Assembly: GCF_003697785.1 (NCBI RefSeq)
Contig: NZ_QOKZ01000004.1
Coordinates: 1 to 64,000, forward strand
Origin: Paracoccus alkanivorans
GTDB taxonomy: Bacteria > Pseudomonadota > Alphaproteobacteria > Rhodobacterales > Rhodobacteraceae
Direction: 5' to 3'
Length of the DNA: 64,000 nucleotides
Each line of letters starts with the position of its first letter. The stretch's first letter is position 1. The position numbers were made by a program, and so were the translations under genes. The notes beneath the pieces were generated by a model, which was given only the letters and a program-made list of their open reading frames with translations, did not search any database and was not told the DNA's origin. This document shows positions 26,166 to 34,199 of this stretch, in pieces.

Positions 26166-28893
26166 GGCGCGGGTCTTGCGGCAAGCCATCGAGGCGCTGG
26201 CGTTCGAAGGCGTGCTGCGTTCGGTTCGTGGCGGCTGGATAGCGGGCGGGCTGATCATCCGCGCGGCGCATCATGTGCAGGCAAGTGGACGGGTGCGCCT
26301 GCTGGGCATACCGAGGGAAGGCGATGGCCGCCCATTGACGGCAGAGGCGCTTGGCCGCGGGCTGCGGGCTGCGGGTCTCGACCCTTCCGGGTTGTTGCAA
26401 GGGATGCAGCGCAGCGCCGGATTTCTGCGCGCCGCTGGCGCACCGCTCCCGAACCGGCTTACCCTGACCGGGCTGGCGCTGGAAGCGTCGTTGATCGAAG
26501 GGCATCCCTACCATCCCTGTTTCAAATCGAGGATCGGGTTCAGCAATGACGACAATGCCGCTTTCGGGCCCGAAGCTGCAGCGGCAATCCGTCCGTTCTG
26601 GCTGGCCACCGATCCCGAACTGGTTCATCGTGAAGGCGGCGACATCGCAATGGGTTTCGCTCCGTCCGGGGCGATTCCTGTTCATCCGTGGCAGTGGCGC
26701 AAATTGTCGGGTGAGCCCGCCATCCGTCATCTGCTGACCGAAGGACGGCTGCGCCTGCTGGACCAGACCGGACCGGAGATGCAGGCCACCACATCGCTGC
26801 GGACATTGGCTCCACGCGGAGATGGCGATCACCTGAAACTGTCGCTCGGGGTCGGTGTGACCTCCTCGGTGCGCAATCTGGCCCCGTGGTCCGTGGCGGT
26901 GGCACCCGCGATCTCGGACTGGTTGGGCCGGGTGGTCGACAGCGACCCGGAACTCGCCGGGCTGACGATCCTGCCGGAACATTCCGCCGTTATCGTTGCC
27001 CGCGACCTGTTGGGCGGACGGCTCGCCGCGATCCGCCGTTCCGCCCCGCCCGGGGATGCGGTGCCGGTCAGCGCCCTGTCGCTGACCGAGCCGGACGGGC
27101 GGCCATTGATTGCCAATTGGCTGAGGCGTCATGGCACCGAAGCATGGCTGTCGCGGTTTCTGCATATCCTGCGCCCGGTCTGGCTGCTGATGACCCGCCA
27201 CGGTATCGGGCTCGAGGCGCATGGCCAGAACCTGTTGATCCGCCACGACGATGGCTGGCCCACCGGGTTGATCGCCCGGGATTTCAGCGAAAGCCTCGAA
27301 TATGTCCCGGATTGCCTGTCGCGTCCCGACCTGCTGCCGGATCTTGCAGCCATCGATCCCGGCTTCGGAAGCGCGCCCGACGGGCTTTATCACAGGATGG
27401 GCGCGGCAACGGATCTGCGCGACCTGGTGATGGATTGCCTGATCGTCCATGTTCTGTCGGAACTGGCCGATCTCCTGCATCGCTCGGGTTACCTGCCCGA
27501 GAGCCGCTTTTGGCAACTGGTCCGCAGCACCGTGCCCGATGCCCCCGGCTTTGCAATGGACGACCGCCTGATCCCGGCTGAATCGCTGACCGCCCGTCTG
27601 CTGGACACGACCGAATCCAGCCATCCCGTCCCGAACCCTCTAGGAAAGCCCAATCCCATGAGCGACCCAATGCCCGCATTCCGTATCGATGACCGCCTAG
27701 TTGAGCCCGAAGCGCTGGACCTGCCCGATCTGCTGGGCGGCTCCGATCCCGCCAAACGCCGCATCGCCCTGTATCTGGGCGACAAGGCCGACTGTCTTGG
27801 CCAGATCCTGCGGCTGCGTGCGGCAGGAGCGTCCTGCTATCCGATACATCCCGAAACCCCGCGCGAGCAGGCACTGGATCTGGCCCGCCGCGCCGGTTGT
27901 GACAGTTTCGCCGAGACTTCGGGGCTGATCGAACTTGGCCAGGTCTCGCCGGAAACGCCCGGCGGCGTGCTGATTCAGATGAGTTCCGGCACGACAGGTG
28001 CACCCAAGGTCATTGCCCGCTCATGGGCGCAGATCGAGACCGAGATCGCGGCCTATATCCGAGCTTTTCCGGAACCAGCGGAAATGACCCCGGTCATCGC
28101 AGCACCGATCACCCATTCCTACGGGCTGATACCGGGAGTGCTGGTCGGGCAGGCACGCGGGCATGTGCCAGTGGTGCTGGACAGCACCAATCCAAAGACC
28201 ATCCTGCGCCATCTGGGGAATATCGAACGCCCGCTTCTCTACGCCGCGCCGCCGCTGCTGCATGTGCTGGCGCGCCTGGCGGGCGAAGGTGGGCTGCACG
28301 CGGTGATGTCCTCGGGCACCGTTCTGCCCCAGCTTTGGTTCGACTCGATCCGAGGCGCGGCGCGGCACCTGTTCCAGCAATATGGCTGCTCCGAGGCGGG
28401 TTGCGTCGCCATCGCCGTAGCCCCGGACAGCCCCGAGGACATGGGCGCGCCACTGCCGCATATCCGGCTGAGCGCCGGGCAGTCGGATCCCGCCCCGGTG
28501 GTGATCGAGACTGCGGATGCCACGATCAACACGGGGGATCTGGGAATGATCGACGCACGCGGGCACCTGATTTTTGCCGGACGCGCGGCAGAGGTGATCG
28601 ACGTGGCTGGCATCAATGTCTACCCGGCCGAAATCGAGACCGCCGCAATGTCCTGCCCCGGGCTGCGCGATGCCGTCGCCTTCGCCATCCCCGATCCGGC
28701 AGCAACGCAGCGCCCCGCTCTTGCCTATGCCGGCGAGGTATCCGAGGCCGATCTCGATGCCCATCTTGCCGCCCGGCTGTCGCCGCGCCAGCGCCCGGCA
28801 AGGCTGATCCGCATGGCCGCCCTGCCCCGCGGCGCGAATGGCAAGATCGCCCGCCGCGATCTTGCCGCGAACCTGATGGAGCCCGTCCAATGA
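26155..28893 (+). CDS. asbBC: Fusion of NIS synthetase (AsbB-like) and aryl-AMP ligase (AsbC-like)
   Basis: One 912-residue reading frame encodes two enzymes normally separate in petrobactin pathways. Residues 1 to about 490 are an IucA/IucC synthetase: GHPYHPCFKSRIGF (116-129), VHPWQW, ATTSLRTLAP and EAHGQN (354-359). Residues about 505-912 are an ANL-family adenylating ligase with the P-loop MSSGTTGAPK (609-618), YGCSEAG and a C-terminal lid ending in NGKIARRD; it should activate 3,4-dihydroxybenzoate. An in-frame ATG at 27658 (residue 502) with AGGAAAG upstream could also yield the ligase alone. SD for the long form: GGAGG. It overlaps the next gene by 4 bases. Confidence 0.88.
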   Translation: MSPEARVLRQAIEALAFEGVLRSVRGGWIAGGLIIRAAHHVQASGRVRLLGIPREGDGRPLTAEALGRGLRAAGLDPSGLLQGMQRSAGFLRAAGAPLPNRLTLTGLALEASLIEGHPYHPCFKSRIGFSNDDNAAFGPEAAAAIRPFWLATDPELVHREGGDIAMGFAPSGAIPVHPWQWRKLSGEPAIRHLLTEGRLRLLDQTGPEMQATTSLRTLAPRGDGDHLKLSLGVGVTSSVRNLAPWSVAVAPAISDWLGRVVDSDPELAGLTILPEHSAVIVARDLLGGRLAAIRRSAPPGDAVPVSALSLTEPDGRPLIANWLRRHGTEAWLSRFLHILRPVWLLMTRHGIGLEAHGQNLLIRHDDGWPTGLIARDFSESLEYVPDCLSRPDLLPDLAAIDPGFGSAPDGLYHRMGAATDLRDLVMDCLIVHVLSELADLLHRSGYLPESRFWQLVRSTVPDAPGFAMDDRLIPAESLTARLLDTTESSHPVPNPLGKPNPMSDPMPAFRIDDRLVEPEALDLPDLLGGSDPAKRRIALYLGDKADCLGQILRLRAAGASCYPIHPETPREQALDLARRAGCDSFAETSGLIELGQVSPETPGGVLIQMSSGTTGAPKVIARSWAQIETEIAAYIRAFPEPAEMTPVIAAPITHSYGLIPGVLVGQARGHVPVVLDSTNPKTILRHLGNIERPLLYAAPPLLHVLARLAGEGGLHAVMSSGTVLPQLWFDSIRGAARHLFQQYGCSEAGCVAIAVAPDSPEDMGAPLPHIRLSAGQSDPAPVVIETADATINTGDLGMIDARGHLIFAGRAAEVIDVAGINVYPAEIETAAMSCPGLRDAVAFAIPDPAATQRPALAYAGEVSEADLDAHLAARLSPRQRPARLIRMAALPRGANGKIARRDLAANLMEPVQ

Positions 28894-30128
28894 ACGAGCC
28901 TCGCCACATTCCCACGCCTGATGCGGCAATCGAGATTCTCCGCGATATCCTGTCCGGACCACTGGCGTGCCCGCGCATGGATGCCTTTGGCCCCGAGGCA
29001 AGGCTGGGCAACGATCTGGGGCTCGATTCGGTCGCGCTGATGACCCTGATGCTGCATCTGGAAGAGGCCGGAATCGATATGCCCGAGGACGCATTCGACC
29101 ACGCGCCCACGCTGACGGTATCGGCACTGGCCAATCTGCTGGCGGGAGTCGAACCGGCAGAACCCGAAGAGGAACCCATCGACATCAAGGTGCATTGCGT
29201 CGTCAGCTGCTTTTGCCAGGCGCTGAAGGACAAGGGCGGGATCGATCACCGGCCCATGTATCTGGGGCTCTGGGACGGGCAGGTGGTTGTCGACGAGCAG
29301 ATGCGGCTTGGCTATCACGCCGATGATATCGATCACGATTTCTATTGCCGCTGGTTCCGGCGCCTGTTCGGGATCGATGTCACGCGCTGGTATGACGAAG
29401 CGGCGGGCAAGCCCGCCAATCTGGCGCGGTTGGAGGAACTGCTGGCGGAATGGCGGCCCGGGCGATATGTCATGCCGATGATCGATATGTTCCTGCTGCC
29501 GCAGCGGGACAACAAGTTCGCGCAGGATCCCTTTCCGCATTACGCCCTGATCGAGCCGACCGGCGATCCCGATATATGGCAGATGCGGGATTCGGATTTC
29601 CGGTGGGAGGGGCCGATCCCCGCTGCCGATCTGCGCAAGGCGTTTCTGCGCGAAACGGTGGCGGGCGGCTATGCCTTTGACTTTGACGCCGCCCATCCGG
29701 CCGCACCCGAGGATATCGAGGCGATGTTCCTTGAAACCTTCAGGCCACGGGAAACTCCGCTGATCGACGCAATCCGCCGGATCGTCACGGCACATTCGGC
29801 CGACATGCCCCGCAGCGATCTGGAACTCGCCCTGCGCGAACTGCCTGTCATCGCGATCCGGAAATATGCCTATGAACACGCGTTGGCGAGTTTCGGCGAT
29901 ATCGAGGGGGCGGATTACGACGCCTTCGAGGAATGCTGCGACCGGATCGCGGCATTGCATGGCGGGCTGAACGCGGTGCATCGCCGGGCGGTGGCCTATG
30001 CGCGCGGCGGGAGCGAAGCTGATTTGACGCAGGTATTTGAACAGCTTGATGAACTGTCCACCTTGGAAATCGGCATCAAGGCCAGTCTGGCCGAGTGGTT
30101 CAGCCGCTGGCGGGAGAACGGGAAATGA
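28890..30128 (+). CDS. asbDE: Fusion of aryl carrier protein (AsbD-like) and AsbE-like condensing enzyme
   Basis: A 412-residue product. Residues 1-88 form an acyl carrier protein with phosphopantetheine serine S47 in LGNDLGLDSVAL. An acidic linker (EPAEPEEEPID, about 89-99) joins it to an AsbE-like domain (about 100-412), which in Bacillus transfers the carrier-bound dihydroxybenzoyl group to spermidine or its citryl conjugate. There is no internal start codon with an SD near the junction, so this appears to be an obligate fusion. The ATG overlaps the asbBC stop (ATGA), and the stop overlaps asbF. A phosphopantetheinyl transferase must act in trans. Confidence 0.85.
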   Translation: MNEPRHIPTPDAAIEILRDILSGPLACPRMDAFGPEARLGNDLGLDSVALMTLMLHLEEAGIDMPEDAFDHAPTLTVSALANLLAGVEPAEPEEEPIDIKVHCVVSCFCQALKDKGGIDHRPMYLGLWDGQVVVDEQMRLGYHADDIDHDFYCRWFRRLFGIDVTRWYDEAAGKPANLARLEELLAEWRPGRYVMPMIDMFLLPQRDNKFAQDPFPHYALIEPTGDPDIWQMRDSDFRWEGPIPAADLRKAFLRETVAGGYAFDFDAAHPAAPEDIEAMFLETFRPRETPLIDAIRRIVTAHSADMPRSDLELALRELPVIAIRKYAYEHALASFGDIEGADYDAFEECCDRIAALHGGLNAVHRRAVAYARGGSEADLTQVFEQLDELSTLEIGIKASLAEWFSRWRENGK

Positions 30129-30925
30129 AGATCAACGCCTGCTCGGTCGCCTTCCGGCATCTGGACGTCTCTGCCGCCGATCTGGCGCGTTATGTCATGC
30201 GTGAAGGTTTTGACGGACTGGAGATCTGGTTGCCTCATGCCCGTGCGATGGCCGAAGAATGGGCCGCCCTGCCCGCGCGTTCTCACGTGCCAATGCTGGC
30301 GGGCTATTTGCCTGTGGGACTGCCGGGTTTCGATGCGGCCGAGGCCGAGGCGCTCTGCGTCCTGACCCGGCAATGGGGGGCCGGACGCCTTCGTCTCTTT
30401 GCCGGCAATCTGGGCAGTGCCGAGGTCACACCGGAACGGCGGGACGCGATCCTGCGCGACTTGCGCGAAACCGCGCAGTTCGCTGCCCTGCACGGCCTCC
30501 GCGTCGCGATCGAAACCCATCCGGACACGCTGGCCGACGGGCTTGCGGAAACACTTGGGCTGCTGGAAGAACTGGATCATCCCGCGATTGGTGTGAATTT
30601 CGACGTGCTGCATGTCTGGGAAAGCGGAGCCGATCCGCTTGCTGCCCATGCGAAGCTGGCACCGCATATCCTCCATTATCACCTAAAAAACGTGACCGCG
30701 CGGGATTGCCTGACGGTTTTCAATCCCGGTAATGTCCACGATCCCGCAGGCAGCCGGCAGGGTATGTGCCCGCTTTTCGAGGGAGTCCTGGACTATGCGC
30801 ATATTCTGGCCGCCCTCCCCTGGACGGCGGAAGCTTCGTTGGAGTGGTTCGGACCAGAACCCGCCGCGACGATGGCCACTGATCTGAGTCGGGCGCGGGC
30901 GGTGCCGGCCATCGCCGCGGCCTGA
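30125..30925 (+). CDS. asbF: 3-dehydroshikimate dehydratase (AsbF-like)
   Basis: A 266-residue xylose-isomerase-like TIM-barrel protein that should convert 3-dehydroshikimate to 3,4-dihydroxybenzoate, the catechol unit of petrobactin. Metal-ligand candidates are E130 (VAIETHP), D160 (GVNFD), H186 (HYHLKN) and E240 (SLEWFG); this set is inferred from the fold. Start 30125 overlaps the asbDE stop (ATGA). It is the last gene of the operon; no transporter, receptor or regulator follows. Confidence 0.87.
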   Translation: MKINACSVAFRHLDVSAADLARYVMREGFDGLEIWLPHARAMAEEWAALPARSHVPMLAGYLPVGLPGFDAAEAEALCVLTRQWGAGRLRLFAGNLGSAEVTPERRDAILRDLRETAQFAALHGLRVAIETHPDTLADGLAETLGLLEELDHPAIGVNFDVLHVWESGADPLAAHAKLAPHILHYHLKNVTARDCLTVFNPGNVHDPAGSRQGMCPLFEGVLDYAHILAALPWTAEASLEWFGPEPAATMATDLSRARAVPAIAAA

Positions 30926-31290
30926 CCCAAAAGGCGATGCAGCGGTAGTGCTCGTTGCACGCTCATCTACGCCCTGTCACGACACCGCGCCGGACGATCA
31001 AAGCCGCATCCGGACAGTAATTGCCAAGCCAGTATGAAAAACATACTGTCCTTTCATGCGGCTTCCCACCTGAACGGCCCGCTCCCTTCTTCTTCATGCC
31101 CCCCAAGGGATCACCAGCGGTGCGCCACTGGTTCGAGAGATCTGCCGGCGATGGGTGTGAAACCCTCAGCCATCGCGGGATGCAGGAATTTCGCGCAAAA
31201 ATGTTTCCGCTATCAATCACCCCCTCGCCAGAACGCGGCAACTCGCCTAAAGATGTTCATCGACAGGATTGATCTGGGGGAACTGGTCCG
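30926..31290. other. Intergenic region between asbF and glk
   Basis: I see no supported gene in these 365 bases; the frames crossing it on both strands lack SDs and family signals. A perfect inverted repeat CAGTATG-AAAAA-CATACTG occupies 31030-31048 and may be an operator or the remains of a terminator; no T-tract follows. The glk promoter must lie in the last 200 bases but is not obvious. Confidence 0.45.
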
Positions 31291-32217
31291 ATGGCGATGC
31301 TGCTGGGAGATGTCGGGGGCACCAACGCGCGGCTGGCAATCGCGCGCAACGGGGTGATCGACAACGAAACGGTGACACGGTTTCGCGGCGACGACTACCA
31401 AAGCTTCGACGATGTCGTGCGGCGTTTCTTGCAGGAACAGGACAACCCCCATATCTCCTCACTTTGCATCGCCGTCGCGGGACCGGTCAGCGGTGGCAGA
31501 GCCTCGTTGACCAATCGTGACTGGGATTTCTCGGAGGACCGGCTGGCAAGGCTGACCGATGCCGATCATGTCAGGCTGATCAATGACCTGACCGCCCTCG
31601 GTTATGCCACTCCGGTCTTGGGCGGAGATGGTCTGTCCGTTCTTCGCGAGGCGCCCGCGGATCGCGCCCGCAACGGTCAGGCGCTGGTGGTCGGTCTGGG
31701 CACCGGCTTTAATGTATGCGCCGTCCGTGCCTTGCCCGGTGGCGGAGTGACGGCATTGGAAGCCGAGGAGGGGCATACGAGATTGCCCACCAATATCCAT
31801 CAGCGGCTCGCCGACCTCCTGGGACATCAAGGTGCGGAGGCGTTCTTCTCGACCGAGGAAACCTTTGCCGGGCGCGGATTGTCGCGTCTGCATGCCGCGC
31901 GCACAGGCACGAAACCCATCCGCAGTGAAGCCATCGCCGAAGCCGCCGGGCGTGGAGATCCCGAGGCGATTGCAACATATGACCTGTTCACAGAACTGGT
32001 CGGATTGCTATGCCGCGAACTGACCTTGCGCTTCATGCCGCTGGAGGGCCTGTTCCTTGCGGGCAGTGTCGGGCGAAGTATTGCCGATCGGATGGATCGC
32101 TTCGAGCCCGCCTTCCTGGCCGAACCCTATATGCGCCATATCCCGGAAAACACACCAATCTTCCTGATCCGCGACGACATGGCCGCTCTGCACGGGTGCC
32201 TGGCCGCGCTGTCCTGA
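31291..32217 (+). CDS. glk: Glucokinase (ROK-unrelated, Glk family)
   Basis: Phosphorylates glucose with ATP to glucose-6-phosphate. It has 308 residues. N-terminal phosphate-binding motif LLGDVGGTNARLAI; catalytic aspartate in LINDLTALGYA; adenosine-side glycine motifs VVGLGTGFNV and FLAGSVGRS; EEGHTRLP matches the family EGGH-type block. SD region: GGGGGAAC about 6 bases before the ATG. It stands alone, with tamA 113 bases downstream. Confidence 0.94.
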   Translation: MAMLLGDVGGTNARLAIARNGVIDNETVTRFRGDDYQSFDDVVRRFLQEQDNPHISSLCIAVAGPVSGGRASLTNRDWDFSEDRLARLTDADHVRLINDLTALGYATPVLGGDGLSVLREAPADRARNGQALVVGLGTGFNVCAVRALPGGGVTALEAEEGHTRLPTNIHQRLADLLGHQGAEAFFSTEETFAGRGLSRLHAARTGTKPIRSEAIAEAAGRGDPEAIATYDLFTELVGLLCRELTLRFMPLEGLFLAGSVGRSIADRMDRFEPAFLAEPYMRHIPENTPIFLIRDDMAALHGCLAALS

Positions 32218-32330
32218 CGCCCGATTGGCGCCAGCTTGCACCACCATTCAAAAAAGACCGCTCGATTGCTGGATCTTCGGGCCTATTACTGTTCATATTG
32301 AATCCAAGGAACAGGGGCGGAGCAATCAAG

Positions 32331-34199
32331 ATGCGGGCATATCTGAAAGCCATGCTTGTCGTGGGCTCGGCTTTGGGGTTTTGCGGCATGGCGCTTGCCC
32401 AATCATCTTCCCCGTTTTCCGGGCTGTTCGGCGGCAAGACCGAGGATGGGCCCGTTTCGCTCGAATTTCGCATCGCCGGGGATGACGGCGATATCGAGAA
32501 GACCGTTCGAAACACATCGTTGCTGTCAGGCGCGCTCGCCGAAGAGCGAATCAGCGGGCAGGACCTGCTGGCTGCCGCCCGCGCCGATTATGCCCGCATT
32601 CTGGGGGCACTTTACGACGCGGGACGTTATTCGGCGGTCATCGACATCACCCTTGACGGGGTTGAGGCGGCCGAGATTGCACCGCTCGACGCGCCGGAGG
32701 TGGTGCGATCCGTCGTGGTCACGGTTGATCCCGGCCCGGAATTCAAGTTCGCGCGCGCCGCCATTGGCCCGCTGGCACCCGGTTTGAATGCCTCCAGCGC
32801 CTATCAGCGGGGCGAGGTCGCCGGAACCGGTGTAATCAAGTCCGAGGCCCTGTCGGGCGTCGATGGCTGGCGCAACCATGGCCACGCAAAGGCCGATGTG
32901 AGCGGACAGGAAATTATCGCCGATCACAACAGTAATACCGTGGACAGCCGGATCGAGCTAGCTCCTGGCCCGGTGGTGACTTTTGGAGATCTGCATATTT
33001 CGGGTTACGATCGGATGAAGCCACGGCGCTTGCGCAAGATCGCGGGTTTTCCCGCCGGCGAGCGTTTCGATCCGGAAAAGCTGGACACCGTCCGCAAACG
33101 CCTGCGCCGCACCGGGGTATTTTCGGCCATGACTCTCGAAGAAGCCGAAGTTCTGAAACCGGACAATTCGATGGATATCAGTCTTGCCGTCGTCGAACAG
33201 AAGCCCCGACGGATCGGCGCGGGGTTCGAACTGTCGAATACCGATGGTGCCCTGGTGTCGGCCTATTGGATGCATCGCAACCTTCTGGGGGGCGGCGAAA
33301 GGCTGCGAATCGATGCCGAGGTTTCCGATATCGGCTCGGATACCAGTGGCCGCGACGAAGAACTGGGCCTTCGTATCGATCGCCCCGCCACGATCACCCC
33401 CGACACGACCGCTTATGTCGAGACCAAGCTCGAACGCATGCGAGAAGAGGAATATGATTCCGACAATGCCAGTGTCGCCCTTGGTTTCAACCATATCTTT
33501 CGTGACGATGAGAGCGACAAGCTGACCGCCGATATTGCCATGGAATACGAGGTTTCCCGGGTGACGGACGCCAATGGGCGAACCGATTTCCAGGTTCTCT
33601 CCTTCCCGACAGAGGCGATTTGGGACAAGCGCGATGAGCCCAACAATGCCAAACATGGTTTTTACCTGTCCGGCGAAGTGAGACCCTTCAAGGGTTTCGA
33701 GGGCACCGGATCGGGCGTGAGAACGCTTGGCGAGGCACGCGTGTTCCACTCGTTGGGCGAGAATGACAAATTCACGCTGGCGGGGCGTGCCCGGCTTGGC
33801 ACGGTCACGGGAGCGGCGATCGAAAATACCCCGCGCGATTACCTGTTCTTTTCGGGTGGCGGCGGCACGGTGCGCGGCCAGCCTTATGAATCGCTTGGTG
33901 TGCGCGAGATCTCCGGCCCTGACGGCAGGATCAAGACCGGCGGGATGAGCATCGCGAACCTGAACGCGGAACTGCGCTGGCAGGTTCGTGAAAGGATCGG
34001 CCTGGTGCTGTTTGCCGATTACGGCGAAGTCTGGGCCGAGAGCGGCTTTGGCGGTGACAGCGGCTGGCATTCCGGCGCCGGTGTCGGCATCCGCTACGAC
34101 ACCCCGATCGGGCCACTGCGCTTTGACGTCGCCGGCCCCACCGGCGGCGACACGGGCGATGGCGTTCAACTTTACCTCGGCCTTGGGCAGGCTTTCTGA
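32331..34199 (+). CDS. tamA: Translocation and assembly module outer-membrane subunit TamA
   Basis: An Omp85-family barrel protein of 622 residues. A signal peptide (about 1-25, ending GMALAQ) is followed by POTRA domains (about 45-260; e.g. the GERFDPEKLDTVRKRLRRTG block) and a 16-strand barrel ending in phenylalanine (YLGLGQAF). The family motif VRGQPYES in the barrel (VRGY-type, loop L6) is present. With TamB it handles outer-membrane protein insertion or lipid transport. Its stop overlaps the tamB start (TGATG). SD: GGGGCGGAG. Confidence 0.94.
   Translation: MRAYLKAMLVVGSALGFCGMALAQSSSPFSGLFGGKTEDGPVSLEFRIAGDDGDIEKTVRNTSLLSGALAEERISGQDLLAAARADYARILGALYDAGRYSAVIDITLDGVEAAEIAPLDAPEVVRSVVVTVDPGPEFKFARAAIGPLAPGLNASSAYQRGEVAGTGVIKSEALSGVDGWRNHGHAKADVSGQEIIADHNSNTVDSRIELAPGPVVTFGDLHISGYDRMKPRRLRKIAGFPAGERFDPEKLDTVRKRLRRTGVFSAMTLEEAEVLKPDNSMDISLAVVEQKPRRIGAGFELSNTDGALVSAYWMHRNLLGGGERLRIDAEVSDIGSDTSGRDEELGLRIDRPATITPDTTAYVETKLERMREEEYDSDNASVALGFNHIFRDDESDKLTADIAMEYEVSRVTDANGRTDFQVLSFPTEAIWDKRDEPNNAKHGFYLSGEVRPFKGFEGTGSGVRTLGEARVFHSLGENDKFTLAGRARLGTVTGAAIENTPRDYLFFSGGGGTVRGQPYESLGVREISGPDGRIKTGGMSIANLNAELRWQVRERIGLVLFADYGEVWAESGFGGDSGWHSGAGVGIRYDTPIGPLRFDVAGPTGGDTGDGVQLYLGLGQAF

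Noticed and set aside
30963..31241. 92-codon minus-strand frame between asbF and glk
   Set aside because: No ribosome site, Arg/Gly/Pro-rich translation without hydrophobic core; treated as non-coding.
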